Origin: Vagococcus fessus
GTDB lineage: Bacteria > Bacillota > Bacilli > Lactobacillales > Vagococcaceae
Reading direction: 5' to 3'
DNA length: 64,000 bases
Assembly: GCF_003987565.1 (NCBI RefSeq)
Contig: NZ_NGJY01000004.1
Location: 106,612-170,611, forward strand
Positions 7,099-16,536 of the stretch are shown here, piece by piece. Under the pieces are notes generated by a model. The model was given only the letters and a program-made list of their open reading frames with translations. It ran no database searches and was not told the DNA's origin. A program made the translations under genes and the position numbers. The stretch's first letter is position 1. Every line of letters begins with the position of its first letter.

Positions 7099-9492
7099 GT
7101 GGAAAAGGAATACACCTGTCCGAATTGTAACGTCGTAACTACCGATATTCCAACAATTTGTCCTATTTGCGATCATGAAAATAAAGAAGAAACAATGGTT
7201 AATAACTATAAGTGTCAAGAATGTGGTTATTCTTCAACTAGCACATTTAACAGTTGTCCAATTTGTGATCATGATAAAATGACTGAAACTAATGCTACTG
7301 ATAGCGTGATAGAGAATGATAAAGAGAGTGGGACCTGTCCGATTTGTGAGTATGGTCCAGTAAAACAGGGTGAGATTTGTCCGATATGTGAACAGCAAGT
7401 ACAAGTACTTGAAAAAAAAGAGGATAAGGCTGTAAAGGTCTGTCCATCATGTGACTGTGAACTTGATGAGGATGTTTCAACCTGTCCAATTTGTGACTTT
7501 GATTTTCTGGGAAGAGATTCTAATCAGGATAAGAAGAAACGAGATGTAATAGTGGAAATCCCAACTCAAATTCTAACATGTTCGTCGTGTGGTTTTGAGG
7601 TGTCTGATTTTCCTGAAAGTTGCCCGTTCTGCGACGAGCCGTTCTTGCCATTGGAAGTAGAGGTCCCAGATGATACTATGGGTACCGAAATGGAAGGATA
7701 TTGTCCGAACTGTGAGTATGCATCAGAAGAATCGTTTGAACGTTGTCCGATTTGTGACTGTCAGGTTTTATCTGATTATGGAGAGCTTGATAGACCAAAG
7801 GACAAAGAGAAAAGATGCCCAAATTGTGGAGAAGTATCTACTGAAAATTCTAATTATTGTCCGAACTGTGATGGGATAGAGGCTTTAAGGCGACAAGTTC
7901 TTGGCCAATTACCTCTGGCAAAAGTAGTACAATCAGATGAATTAGTAACGAGAGATACAATAAAAAAAGAAGAAGTAAAAGATGTTATGGACATAACATC
8001 AGAAGAAAATAACTCTGGAGGCTGTGCAATAATGACAGATAAGAAAATGAACGATGATAAAAATTTAGTAGATTCGGTTCTAGGAGCTACTAAACAACAC
8101 GCTAATGAAAAAACAGCACCAAAAATAGAGTCGAACTCTAATACGTCAAATAGACAACCCAAAGAACCAAAAGAGCCTAAAAAACAAATTAATAAAAAAC
8201 CACTAATCACAGTTGCAGCAGTGGCTGTATTACTAGGTGGCGGTTATATCGGTGCAACTAAGTATCAAGAAAATATCGAGACACAACGTTTAACAACAAT
8301 CAAAACACGTAAAGAAAATGTTGAAAAAAACTTAAAAAAACTTTACTTGAATGACGAGAAGATATTCTTAAGCGAAACATTTGAAGAGCAACATTTAAAT
8401 GAACTAGCTAAAGAAGTGGCGTCAATTGAAGATCCTAAATTTGTGGATAAAGTATCACCTGATGTTGAAGATCTAACTGCTCGTGCGACACTTCAAGGTA
8501 AAGTGAATGATTTATTTGAAACACCACTTATTGTAGGCGATAAGTTATCAGATAAAGCTGCTCTTAAAGAAGAGTCGCCAAAACTTCCTGACGCTATCAA
8601 AGAACCTAAAGATGGTTTAGAAAAATTATTTAATAAAGGTATTGATAAAACTAAGGAACAAATCAAAACGATTGAAGAGGCTAAAAAAGCTGTGGCAGTA
8701 GTTTTCGATAAAAATGTAAAAAAAGAGGCCACTGCAAAACAATTGGATGAGGCTAAAAAGGCTGTAGAGAAACTAAAAGCCGGTAAATTAAAAGACGGTT
8801 ATCTAGCCAAATTAGATAAAGTTTCCGCTACTCTAGATAAAGATAAGAAAGCTAAAGCAGATAAAGATAGCAAAGAAGAAAAAGCTAAAAAAGAAAAAGC
8901 TGCTAAAGAAAAAGAAGCGAAACTAAAAGAAGAAGAAAAAGCTAAAAAAGATGCTGATAAAGCGAAGAAAGATAATGAAGAAGCAGAAGCATTAGCAGAT
9001 AACGATGAGGACGTATCAGAAGCTGAAACACCAGCAGTACCTGGTGAAGACGCCCCAGCACAAGCTGAAGGTCAAGCAGCACCGGTTACGCCAGAAGCTC
9101 AAGAACAAAGGACTAATGAGCAGCCTGCGGTTCAAAAACAAGGGAATGGCGATGTTACTTATGTGGATCCTGAAACAGGTAAGAAAACAGCAGTCAAAGA
9201 TGGTATCTCAATCAATGAACGTACACCTGGTTCTACTACGGCAGGTGATTGGTCATGGGCTCCTGGTATTTATGATAACTTTATAAATACATGTATTGCT
9301 CGTGGTTATATCGTTCCTGGTGGTTATGAAATTCGCCAAAGTGAGATTATTAATGGCGAACCTTACTATGATTTATACGCTACAAACTTAGAGTCACCAG
9401 TTTCTAAAGCATTCTCTGAAAATGAATTACCAATCTTTATTGTTAAAGTAAATGCTAAAACAGGTTGGTTCAAAGGAACTGCGCCTTATTAA
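7099..9492 (+). CDS. Membrane protein with seven tandem N-terminal zinc ribbons
   Basis: A 797-residue protein with a GTG start. Residues 1-265 contain fourteen CxxC knuckles (CPNC, CPIC, CQEC, CPSC, CSSC, CPFC) that pair into seven zinc ribbons. After a linker comes one transmembrane helix (about 369-387, PLITVAAVAVLLGGGYIG), so the ribbons are probably cytoplasmic and the rest outside. Outside are a helical region, a Lys/Glu/Ala-rich coiled-coil stretch (about 560-630), an Ala/Pro/Glu-rich linker and an ~80-residue C-terminal domain with several aromatic residues (GDWSWAPGIYDNFINTC). The ribbon-TM-extracellular plan recalls TcaA-like proteins, which have a single ribbon. Function unknown. 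An in-frame ATG at 8032 behind TGGAGG could give a form without ribbons. Confidence 0.8.
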   Translation: MEKEYTCPNCNVVTTDIPTICPICDHENKEETMVNNYKCQECGYSSTSTFNSCPICDHDKMTETNATDSVIENDKESGTCPICEYGPVKQGEICPICEQQVQVLEKKEDKAVKVCPSCDCELDEDVSTCPICDFDFLGRDSNQDKKKRDVIVEIPTQILTCSSCGFEVSDFPESCPFCDEPFLPLEVEVPDDTMGTEMEGYCPNCEYASEESFERCPICDCQVLSDYGELDRPKDKEKRCPNCGEVSTENSNYCPNCDGIEALRRQVLGQLPLAKVVQSDELVTRDTIKKEEVKDVMDITSEENNSGGCAIMTDKKMNDDKNLVDSVLGATKQHANEKTAPKIESNSNTSNRQPKEPKEPKKQINKKPLITVAAVAVLLGGGYIGATKYQENIETQRLTTIKTRKENVEKNLKKLYLNDEKIFLSETFEEQHLNELAKEVASIEDPKFVDKVSPDVEDLTARATLQGKVNDLFETPLIVGDKLSDKAALKEESPKLPDAIKEPKDGLEKLFNKGIDKTKEQIKTIEEAKKAVAVVFDKNVKKEATAKQLDEAKKAVEKLKAGKLKDGYLAKLDKVSATLDKDKKAKADKDSKEEKAKKEKAAKEKEAKLKEEEKAKKDADKAKKDNEEAEALADNDEDVSEAETPAVPGEDAPAQAEGQAAPVTPEAQEQRTNEQPAVQKQGNGDVTYVDPETGKKTAVKDGISINERTPGSTTAGDWSWAPGIYDNFINTCIARGYIVPGGYEIRQSEIINGEPYYDLYATNLESPVSKAFSENELPIFIVKVNAKTGWFKGTAPY

Positions 9493-9496
9493 GCAT

Positions 9497-9530
9497 AAAA
9501 ACCATACTCTTTATGGGAGTATGGTTTTTA
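9497..9530 (+). terminator. Rho-independent terminator after zinc-ribbon gene
   Basis: Stem AAACCATACTC / GGGAGTATGGTTT with a short TTTAT loop, then TTTATTTTTT. Confidence 0.88.
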
Positions 9531-9633
9531 TTTTTTACTCTATGTACCTAGTAGTAAGTGATTTACAATAGATTTTTTGGCGAAAGTAAAGTATACTAAC
9601 ATAGGAAGATTATCAGAAAGTTAGGTGTAAAAG

Positions 9634-10203
9634 ATGGCCCAATTATTTTTTAAGTATGGTGCGATGAATAGTGGAAAATCAATTGAGATTTTAAAAGTCA
9701 CGCATAACTATGAAGAGCAAAATAAACCCGTTGTGTTAATGACGAGTGGTGTAGACACAAGAGATGGAGTAGGCCAAGTGTCGAGCCGTATTGGGTTATC
9801 ACGTCAAGCAACACCTATATTTAGTGAAACAAATGTTTATGATTTTATAAAAGGGCTAGACTTTAAACCGTATTGTGTTCTTGTTGATGAATCACAGTTT
9901 TTAGAAAAACATCATGTTATTGAGTTTGCTCAAGTGGTTGATGAATTGGGTATTCCTGTCATGGCATTTGGTTTGAAAAATGATTTTCGAAATGAGCTAT
10001 TTGAAGGTTCGAAGTATTTATTACTTTATGCAGACAAGTTAGAAGAGTTAAAAACAATCTGTTGGTTCTGTCATAAAAAAGCAACTATGAATTTACGTAT
10101 GGTTGATGGTAAACCGACTTATGCAGGTGAACAGATTCAAATAGGTGGCAATGAGTCCTATTATCCAGTTTGCCGTAAGCATTATTTAAATCCGACTACT
10201 TAA
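9634..10203 (+). CDS. tdk: Thymidine kinase
   Basis: A 189-residue type II thymidine kinase, which phosphorylates thymidine to dTMP for salvage. The P-loop GAMNSGKS is at residues 9-16 and the Walker B-like LVDESQFL near residue 88. The lasso-domain zinc site is formed by CWFC near residue 140 and a later CRKH. It begins the conserved Firmicutes block tdk-prfA-prmC-sua5-glyA-upp. It ends about 50 bases before prfA with no terminator between, so read-through into prfA is likely. Ribosome binding is weak (AGTTAGGTG). Confidence 0.95.
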   Translation: MAQLFFKYGAMNSGKSIEILKVTHNYEEQNKPVVLMTSGVDTRDGVGQVSSRIGLSRQATPIFSETNVYDFIKGLDFKPYCVLVDESQFLEKHHVIEFAQVVDELGIPVMAFGLKNDFRNELFEGSKYLLLYADKLEELKTICWFCHKKATMNLRMVDGKPTYAGEQIQIGGNESYYPVCRKHYLNPTT

Positions 10204-10253
10204 TTGTAGTAGGTAAACAGTAGTTATTATTATGATATTAAAAGGAGATTACT

Positions 10254-11336
10254 ATGTACGATCAATTACAATCAATTGAAGACCGTTATGAAGAATTAGG
10301 CGAATTACTAAGCGATCCAGATGTTATTTCAGATACAAAGAAATTTATGGAGCTTTCTAAAGAAGAGGCAAATACGCGTGAAACAGTGGAAGTTTACCGT
10401 CGTTATAAAGAAGTAGTAGATGGCATTGCTGAAACAGAGGAAATGCTAGGTGAAAAATTAGATTCAGACATGCAAGAGATGGCTAAAGAAGAGCTATCAG
10501 ATCTAAAAAAAGAAAAAGAACAAATTGAAGAAAAAATTAAAGTGTTATTAATTCCAAAAGATCCTAACGATGATAAAAATATTATCATGGAAATCCGCGG
10601 TGCTGCTGGTGGAGATGAAGCGGCATTATTTGCTGGTGATTTATTTGAGATGTACCAAAGTTATGCTTCTTCTCAAGGCTGGAAATTTGAAGTGATGGAA
10701 GCAAACATCACAGGTATTGGTGGGTACAAAGAGGTTATCGTAATGATTACAGGAGAAAATGTTTTCTCTAAATTAAAATATGAAAGTGGTGCACACCGCG
10801 TACAACGTGTACCTTCAACAGAATCACAAGGTCGTGTTCATACGTCAACGGCAACAGTTGTTGTGTTACCAGAAGCTGAAGAAGTAGAGTTAGACTTAGA
10901 TGAAAAAGATATCCGTGTTGATATTTACCATGCCAGTGGAGCCGGTGGTCAGCATGTCAATAAAACAGCATCTGCTGTTCGATTGACTCACTTGCCAACA
11001 GGTATTGTAGTAGCGATGCAAGATCAACGTTCGCAATTACAAAATAGAGAAAAAGCGATGAAAATTTTACGTGCCCGTGTCTTTGATCAATTGGAACAAG
11101 AAGCACGTAGTGAATATGACTCAAGTCGTAAGTCTGCTGTCGGAACCGGTGACCGTTCTGAACGTATCCGTACTTATAACTTCCCACAAAACCGTGTAAC
11201 AGATCATCGTATTGGGCTGACAGTTCAAAAATTAGATCGTATTCTTTCTGGTGAGATGGATGAAATCGTAGATGCTTTAATCATTTATGATCAAACTGCT
11301 AAACTAGAAGAGATGCAAAATGAAAACAAAATGTAA
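10254..11336 (+). CDS. prfA: Peptide chain release factor 1
   Basis: A 360-residue class I release factor that recognises UAA and UAG stop codons and triggers peptide release. The GGQ motif lies in [10 protein letters not shown] near residue 227. The codon-recognition tripeptide is PST in [10 protein letters not shown] (the P-x-T form of RF1). AAAGGAG precedes the start. The 3' end overlaps prmC by 17 bases; prmC encodes the enzyme that methylates the GGQ glutamine, so the two are translationally coupled. Confidence 0.98.
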   Translation: MYDQLQSIEDRYEELGELLSDPDVISDTKKFMELSKEEANTRETVEVYRRYKEVVDGIAETEEMLGEKLDSDMQEMAKEELSDLKKEKEQIEEKIKVLLIPKDPNDDKNIIMEIRGAAGGDEAALFAGDLFEMYQSYASSQGWKFEVMEANITGIGGYKEVIVMITGENVFSKLKYESGAHRVQRVPSTESQGRVHTSTATVVVLPEAEEVELDLDEKDIRVDIYHASGAGGQHVNKTASAVRLTHLPTGIVVAMQDQRSQLQNREKAMKILRARVFDQLEQEARSEYDSSRKSAVGTGDRSERIRTYNFPQNRVTDHRIGLTVQKLDRILSGEMDEIVDALIIYDQTAKLEEMQNENKM

Positions 11337-12168
11337 GTATGTTGAAGCCCTTAAAGGGGCTTCTTCTTTTTTAGAGGAGCAAGGAAAAGAAGGGTATCTT
11401 GCTGAATACATGTTACTTGAGCGTCAAGGTTGGAATAAAACAGAGTTGGTCTCAAGGCTTAGACAAGAGATGCCAGAATCTATCTATAATGTATGGCAGC
11501 AAGATTTAAAGAAAGTCCGTGAAGGATTACCTCCGCAGTATATCATTGGGAGTTGTGAATTTTATGGTTTAAGGTTTAAGGTGACCGAAGCGACCTTAAT
11601 ACCTAGACCTGAGACTGAAGAGCTTGTAGAGAACTGCTTAAGCACAAATGATAAAACGAAACCTCTTAAAATATTAGACATAGGAACAGGCACAGGGGCT
11701 ATTGCGCTGACCTTGAAGCACGAAGCACCAATGTGGGATGTAACAGCTAGTGATATTTCATCAGAGGCATTAGCTATAGCGGGACAAAATAAACGGAAAC
11801 TTGGTTTAGAGGTTAGATTGGTCGAAGGCGATTTAATTGAACCAGTAAAGACAGAATTATTTGATATTATTGTGTCAAATCCTCCCTATATTGCAGAAGA
11901 AGAATGGGATGTAATGGATGAAAGTGTTCGTGAGTATGAGCCTAAATTAGCATTATTTGCGCCAAATCAAGGTTTAGAAATATACGAACGTTTAGCTCAA
12001 GAGTTACCTTCTATTACGCATGAAAAAAGCAAAATATATTTAGAAATTGGCTATTTACAAGGAGAATCAGTTGTTTCTTTATTCAAGGAAAAATTTCCGA
12101 ATCACAAGGTAATGTGTCAAAAGGATTTTTTTGGTCAAGATAGAATGATTATCGTTACACCACTATAA
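11320..12168 (+). CDS. prmC: Release factor glutamine methyltransferase
   Basis: A 282-residue SAM-dependent methyltransferase that N5-methylates the GGQ glutamine of release factors. It has an N-terminal helical substrate domain, the SAM motif [12 protein letters not shown] near residue 117 and the catalytic SNPPYI motif near residue 187, which is diagnostic for glutamine/adenine N-methylases. It overlaps the end of prfA by 17 bases with GAAGAGATG as a weak ribosome binding site inside prfA. Length normal. Confidence 0.96.
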   Translation: MKTKCKYVEALKGASSFLEEQGKEGYLAEYMLLERQGWNKTELVSRLRQEMPESIYNVWQQDLKKVREGLPPQYIIGSCEFYGLRFKVTEATLIPRPETEELVENCLSTNDKTKPLKILDIGTGTGAIALTLKHEAPMWDVTASDISSEALAIAGQNKRKLGLEVRLVEGDLIEPVKTELFDIIVSNPPYIAEEEWDVMDESVREYEPKLALFAPNQGLEIYERLAQELPSITHEKSKIYLEIGYLQGESVVSLFKEKFPNHKVMCQKDFFGQDRMIIVTPL

Positions 12169-12200
12169 GATTAGAATTTACAGAGAGGGGTCCGGTGAGA

Positions 12201-13223
12201 ATGAAAACTATTTTTTTTACATCTGATGGGTTGGAAGAAGCCGCACATTTTATTCGTAAAGGAGAACTTGTTGCTTTCCCTACAGAAACAGTTTATGGGT
12301 TAGGGGCTGATGCCACGAATTCTGAAGCGGTTAAGAAAGTATATGAAGCAAAGGGACGACCTAGTGATAATCCTTTAATTGTTCATATAGCTGATAAAAA
12401 GGAACTGTTGACTTATGTTGAAGAGTTACCTAATAATGCTCGAGTTTTAATAGATAAATTTTGGCCTGGTCCATTGACTTTAATTTTTAAAATAAAAGAA
12501 GGAAGCTTACCTTCAGTGGTAACGGGCGGTCTGAAGACAGCAGCATTCAGAATGCCAGATAATAAAAGCACTCTCGACTTGATTTCAAAAGCAGGAGTAC
12601 CACTAGTGGGTCCGAGTGCGAATACTTCTGGAAAACCAAGTCCAACTCAAGCGAATCATGTTTTTCATGATCTTCAAGGAAAGATAGCTGGTATTATAGA
12701 TGATGGTCCGACTCGTGTGGGTCTTGAATCAACAGTTTTAGATTTATCTACCGACGAGCCAGTTATTTTAAGACCTGGTAAAGTAACAGAAAAAGAGCTT
12801 GAACAAGTAATAGGTAGATTAGGCAATCATCGATTAGAGGTTTCAGGTGAAGAACAACCGAAAGCACCCGGAATGAAATATAAACACTATTCTCCTAATG
12901 CATCAGTATGGCTTGTAGATCATCGTAAAATAACATGGGAAGATGCGATTAAATGGGCACATAAAAAAGAAAAACAAGTTGGATTGCTTGCTCCTAAACA
13001 AATTTGTAAAGTCTACAGTGATACCGTAGAGGCTACTTTTAATTTAACCACACATGACAATGTAGAAGAAGCTAGTCAAAATCTATTCTCTGGCTTACGT
13101 TATTTGGATGAGTGTGAAGAAGCGATAGAAGTGATACTTACACCTGTTTATTCAGAAGAAGGTGTTGGTTTGGCCTATATGAATCGATTAAGTAAGGCAG
13201 CAGAAGGGCATATAGTGAACTAA
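12201..13223 (+). CDS. L-threonylcarbamoyladenylate synthase (Sua5/YwlC)
   Basis: About 340 residues: an N-terminal YrdC domain (GELVAFPTETVYGLGADA, about residues 19-36; KGRPSDNPLIVHI) plus a C-terminal Sua5 domain, so it is the long Sua5 form rather than TsaC. It makes threonylcarbamoyl-AMP from threonine, bicarbonate and ATP for the t6A37 modification of tRNAs reading ANN codons. GAGAGGGG precedes the start. The ATG at 12201 has spacing 10, and a GTG at 12195 (spacing 4) is an alternative. It lies 32 bases after prmC, in the same apparent operon. Confidence 0.94.
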   Translation: MKTIFFTSDGLEEAAHFIRKGELVAFPTETVYGLGADATNSEAVKKVYEAKGRPSDNPLIVHIADKKELLTYVEELPNNARVLIDKFWPGPLTLIFKIKEGSLPSVVTGGLKTAAFRMPDNKSTLDLISKAGVPLVGPSANTSGKPSPTQANHVFHDLQGKIAGIIDDGPTRVGLESTVLDLSTDEPVILRPGKVTEKELEQVIGRLGNHRLEVSGEEQPKAPGMKYKHYSPNASVWLVDHRKITWEDAIKWAHKKEKQVGLLAPKQICKVYSDTVEATFNLTTHDNVEEASQNLFSGLRYLDECEEAIEVILTPVYSEEGVGLAYMNRLSKAAEGHIVN

Positions 13224-13283
13224 AAAATAGCTAAGCGAAATTGTTATATGTTATAATTTAAAAAAAGTACAAGGGTGATAACT

Positions 13284-14528
13284 ATGGAAAATTACTTAGA
13301 AGAATTAGATCCTCAGATTTGGCAAGCAATTGTAAAAGAAGATAAGCGTCAAAAAAATACGATTGAATTAATCGCATCAGAAAACTTTACCTCTCGTGCT
13401 GTCATGGAGGCACAAGGTAGTATCTTAACAAATAAGTATGCTGAAGGTTATCCAGGTAGACGCTACTACGGTGGGTGTGAGTATGTTGATATTATTGAAA
13501 AACTAGCTATAGATCGTGTAAAACAATTATTTTCAGCTGAGTTTGCCAATGTTCAAGCTCATTCTGGCTCACAAGCCAATACTGCTGCCTATAAAGCATT
13601 AATTGAACCAGGGGATACTGTTTTGGGAATGAATCTATCTCATGGTGGTCATTTAACGCATGGTTCATCTGTTAATTTTAGTGGGAAAATGTATAATTTC
13701 TTTGACTATGAAGTGGACCCTAAAACAGAAATGATAGATTACGATGTTCTTCGTATTAGAGCGAGAGAAGTTCAACCTAAATTGATTGTCGCAGGAGCGA
13801 GTGCCTATAGTCGTTTAATTGACTTCAAAAAATTCCGTGAAATAGCAGATGAAGTAGGGGCCTATTTAATGGTAGATATGGCGCATATTGCAGGGTTAGT
13901 CGCGACAGGCTTACATCCTAATCCTATGCCATATGCGGATGTTGTGACAAGTACGACTCATAAAACACTAAGAGGACCTCGTGGTGGTTTAATTCTTACA
14001 AATAACGAAGAACTAGCTAAAAAAATAAACAGTGCGATTTTTCCAGGGATTCAAGGTGGACCGTTAATGCACGTTATTGCTGGGAAAGCTGTCGCATTTA
14101 AAGAAGCGATGACAGAAGAGTTTGTGGATTATCAAAAACAAGTTATCAAAAATGCAAAAGCGATGGCTGATGTATTTAATAATTGTAAAAAAGCTCGTGT
14201 GATTAGTGGTGGAACAGATAACCATTTGTTATTGATTGATGTGACAGGTTATGGCGTAAATGGTCAAGAAGCAGAAGCAATATTAGAAAAAGCTAACATC
14301 ACGGTTAATAAAAATAGTATCCCATTCGAAATATTAAGCCCTGCAAAAACAAGTGGGATTAGAATAGGTACAGCTGCGGTAACAACGCGTGGTATGTTGG
14401 AACCGAATGTGGTAAGAATTGCAGAACTTATTGATATGGCATTAACATGTAAAAATGATGATAATAAATTAGCTGATATCGCACTTCATGCGAAATCAAT
14501 CACTCAAAAGTTCCCATTATATCGTTAA
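13284..14528 (+). CDS. glyA: Serine hydroxymethyltransferase
   Basis: About 414 residues, a PLP-dependent enzyme that interconverts serine and glycine with tetrahydrofolate, the main source of one-carbon units. The PLP lysine is in [14 protein letters not shown] near residue 225. N-terminal landmarks are [10 protein letters not shown] and [15 protein letters not shown] choose the ATG at 13284 because AAGGGTG lies 9 bases upstream; the in-frame GTG at 13275 would overlap that site. It ends with a strong terminator. Confidence 0.97.
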   Translation: MENYLEELDPQIWQAIVKEDKRQKNTIELIASENFTSRAVMEAQGSILTNKYAEGYPGRRYYGGCEYVDIIEKLAIDRVKQLFSAEFANVQAHSGSQANTAAYKALIEPGDTVLGMNLSHGGHLTHGSSVNFSGKMYNFFDYEVDPKTEMIDYDVLRIRAREVQPKLIVAGASAYSRLIDFKKFREIADEVGAYLMVDMAHIAGLVATGLHPNPMPYADVVTSTTHKTLRGPRGGLILTNNEELAKKINSAIFPGIQGGPLMHVIAGKAVAFKEAMTEEFVDYQKQVIKNAKAMADVFNNCKKARVISGGTDNHLLLIDVTGYGVNGQEAEAILEKANITVNKNSIPFEILSPAKTSGIRIGTAAVTTRGMLEPNVVRIAELIDMALTCKNDDNKLADIALHAKSITQKFPLYR

Positions 14529-14550
14529 TTAAATAAAGTTTATAAAAAAA

Positions 14551-14582
14551 GAGTGTATGACTAGTCATACACTCTTTTTTCG
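14551..14582 (+). terminator. Rho-independent terminator after glyA
   Basis: Perfect 10-bp stem GAGTGTATGA / TCATACACTC with loop CTAG and a run of T. Confidence 0.93.
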
Positions 14583-14613
14583 ATTACAATAGTTAGTGAT
14601 AAAAAAATAGATG

Positions 14614-14638
14614 TTGGTATTATAGTATTTTATACCAA
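14614..14638. promoter_or_regulatory. Inverted repeat in upp upstream region
   Basis: TTGGTAT (14614-14620) and ATACCAA (14632-14638) form a 7-bp inverted repeat around an AT-rich centre, about 25 bases before the upp start. It could be an operator or chance in AT-rich DNA. Confidence 0.25.
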
Positions 14639-14662
14639 TACTAGAAGAAGGAGAATAAGGCT

Positions 14663-15292
14663 ATGGGAAAATTTCAAGTTATTGATCATCCGTTAATTCA
14701 ACACAAATTAACAATTATTCGTGATAAAGAATGTGGTACGAAAGTATTTCGTGAGGTAGTAAATGAGATCGCGATGTTAATGGCATTTGAAGTATCACGT
14801 GATATGCCGTTAGAAGATGTTGAAATTGAAACGCCAGTTGGAAAATCAATTCAAAAAACATTATCAGGTAAAAAAGTAGCAATTATTCCAATTCTTCGCG
14901 CAGGTATCGGAATGGTTGATGGGATGTTAGAATTAATCCCAGCTGCTAAAGTAGGTCATATTGGAATGTATCGTGACCATGATACATGGGAACCAGTAGA
15001 ATACTTTGTGAAATTACCATCTGATATTTCAGAACGTCAATTATTTGTTGTAGATCCAATGCTTGCAACAGGTGGTTCAGCAATTTTAGCTGTTGACGCG
15101 TTAAAAAAACGTGGCGGAACAAACATCAAATTTGTATGTTTAGTAGCTGCTCCAGAAGGGGTTAAAGCCTTACAAGATGCGCATCCAGACATCGATATCA
15201 TTACAGCAGGTTTAGATGAAAAACTTGATGAAGATGGCTATATCGTCCCAGGTTTAGGAGATGCCGGAGATCGTTTATTCGGTACTAAATAA
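14663..15292 (+). CDS. upp: Uracil phosphoribosyltransferase
   Basis: A 209-residue enzyme that converts uracil and PRPP to UMP. The PRPP-binding loop is [12 protein letters not shown] near residue 130. The uracil-binding end is visible as [18 protein letters not shown] at the C-terminus. AAGGAG precedes the start. It follows glyA as in many Firmicutes, here with a terminator between them, and ends with its own terminator. Confidence 0.98.
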   Translation: MGKFQVIDHPLIQHKLTIIRDKECGTKVFREVVNEIAMLMAFEVSRDMPLEDVEIETPVGKSIQKTLSGKKVAIIPILRAGIGMVDGMLELIPAAKVGHIGMYRDHDTWEPVEYFVKLPSDISERQLFVVDPMLATGGSAILAVDALKKRGGTNIKFVCLVAAPEGVKALQDAHPDIDIITAGLDEKLDEDGYIVPGLGDAGDRLFGTK

Positions 15293-15300
15293 TAGATTAA

Positions 15301-15340
15301 AAAGATAAGTTAGCATTTTTGCTAACTTATCTTTTTTTTG
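15301..15340 (+). terminator. Rho-independent terminator after upp
   Basis: Thirteen- to fourteen-base stem AAGATAAGTTAGC / GCTAACTTATCTT with an ATTTTT loop, then T-run. Confidence 0.93.
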
Positions 15341-15451
15341 GTGAGGATTTAAGTTGTGATTGCTAAAAAAAAACGATACAATAGTATTAACTGTATAATA
15401 GTTAAAGTATGTAAAATGAAAGCTGCAGCCAGAAAGAAAGGTTTAACTTAG

Positions 15452-16444
15452 ATGAAAGATATTTTAAAAAACACAGGGATTGTGTTATTTTTTTGTTTAG
15501 TATTTACCCTATTTATTGTAAGTTTCACACCCTATCCAGCAAGTTATCTCGTACACCAATTATTTTCAAATGGCGGTCCAGCTAAACCACCTAGTGACTA
15601 TAAGGCTGTGAAGTCAGCTATTACGATTGAAAAAGATTTAACGTACGACTCGCTGTTACCAAATAATCATTACGATTTAATTAGACCGAAAGAAATCAAA
15701 GGTAAACTACCTGTTATATTATGGGTGCACGGTGGAGCATTTGTTGGCGGGCAAAAGGAAGATGTTAGTATCTATGCCAATACATTAGCTGCTGAAGGCT
15801 ATGCGGTAGTCAATATGGAATATGCATTGGCACCAGGTAGCAAATATCCAGGTCCTTTAATTCAAATGAGTGATTTATATCAGGAATTAAAAAAACAGGA
15901 AGATCGTTATGATTTAGATATGTCTTCTCTCTTTTTAGCTGGAGATTCAGCAGGTGGACAAGTTGTTACTCAATTCGAATTAGTTCAATTGGATAAAGAG
16001 TACAGTAAAATGATAGGCTTGCCTCAAGATGTTAAACCAGAAACAATTAAAGGTAGTTTATTATTTTGTACACCCTTTTCATTGAAAGAAATGGGACAGT
16101 CAACAGGCTCAAAATTTGTAGATTATTTCATAAAAAATATTGGATGGGCTTATACTGGTGAGGCGAATTGGTCAGTATCTGAGCTAGTTAAAGAAGCTGA
16201 TTTACAAGAGCAAGTAAATACTGATTTACCACCCGTATTTATCACAGATGCAACAGCAAATTCATTTACAGAACAAGGTCAGGCTTTTGGTAAAAAGATG
16301 AAAAAGTTAGGGACTGAAGTAACTGAAGTTTATTATGATAAAAAAGAAAATCTACAGCATGAGTACCAATTTGATTTGACTTTACCAGCCTCAAAACAAA
16401 CATTGGATGCTGTAAAAGAATTTTTAAGTCAAAATAAAGACTAA
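15452..16444 (+). CDS. Membrane-anchored alpha/beta hydrolase (esterase/lipase)
   Basis: A 330-residue protein with one N-terminal hydrophobic helix (about residues 8-28) that may anchor it outside the membrane. The oxyanion motif VHGGAF (HGG, near residue 94) and nucleophile elbow GDSAGG (Ser near 168) mark the hormone-sensitive-lipase-like family. A late aspartate (ITDAT, near 270) and histidine (LQHEYQF, near 307) complete a likely triad. Substrate unknown. An AAAGAAAGG site precedes the start. It lies between the upp terminator and the SEDS gene. Confidence 0.85.
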   Translation: MKDILKNTGIVLFFCLVFTLFIVSFTPYPASYLVHQLFSNGGPAKPPSDYKAVKSAITIEKDLTYDSLLPNNHYDLIRPKEIKGKLPVILWVHGGAFVGGQKEDVSIYANTLAAEGYAVVNMEYALAPGSKYPGPLIQMSDLYQELKKQEDRYDLDMSSLFLAGDSAGGQVVTQFELVQLDKEYSKMIGLPQDVKPETIKGSLLFCTPFSLKEMGQSTGSKFVDYFIKNIGWAYTGEANWSVSELVKEADLQEQVNTDLPPVFITDATANSFTEQGQAFGKKMKKLGTEVTEVYYDKKENLQHEYQFDLTLPASKQTLDAVKEFLSQNKD

Positions 16445-16536
16445 AAAATGTTTAAGATTTTAAATAAGAGAGTACGCTACACAATGAATTCAATATAATG
16501 AAGTAAGTAGATAATGGAAGAGAAAAGAGATGTGGA

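Noticed and set aside
8493..8732. Antisense frame rich in Ser, Leu and Phe opposite the coiled-coil part of the zinc-ribbon gene
   Set aside because: Produced by the repetitive Lys/Glu/Ala codons on the other strand; no initiation signals.
8820..9000. Repetitive AAAGAAGAAAAAGCT-like DNA, considered as a tandem repeat or CRISPR-like array
   Set aside because: It is simply coding sequence for a Lys/Glu/Ala coiled coil; there are no regular repeat-spacer units.
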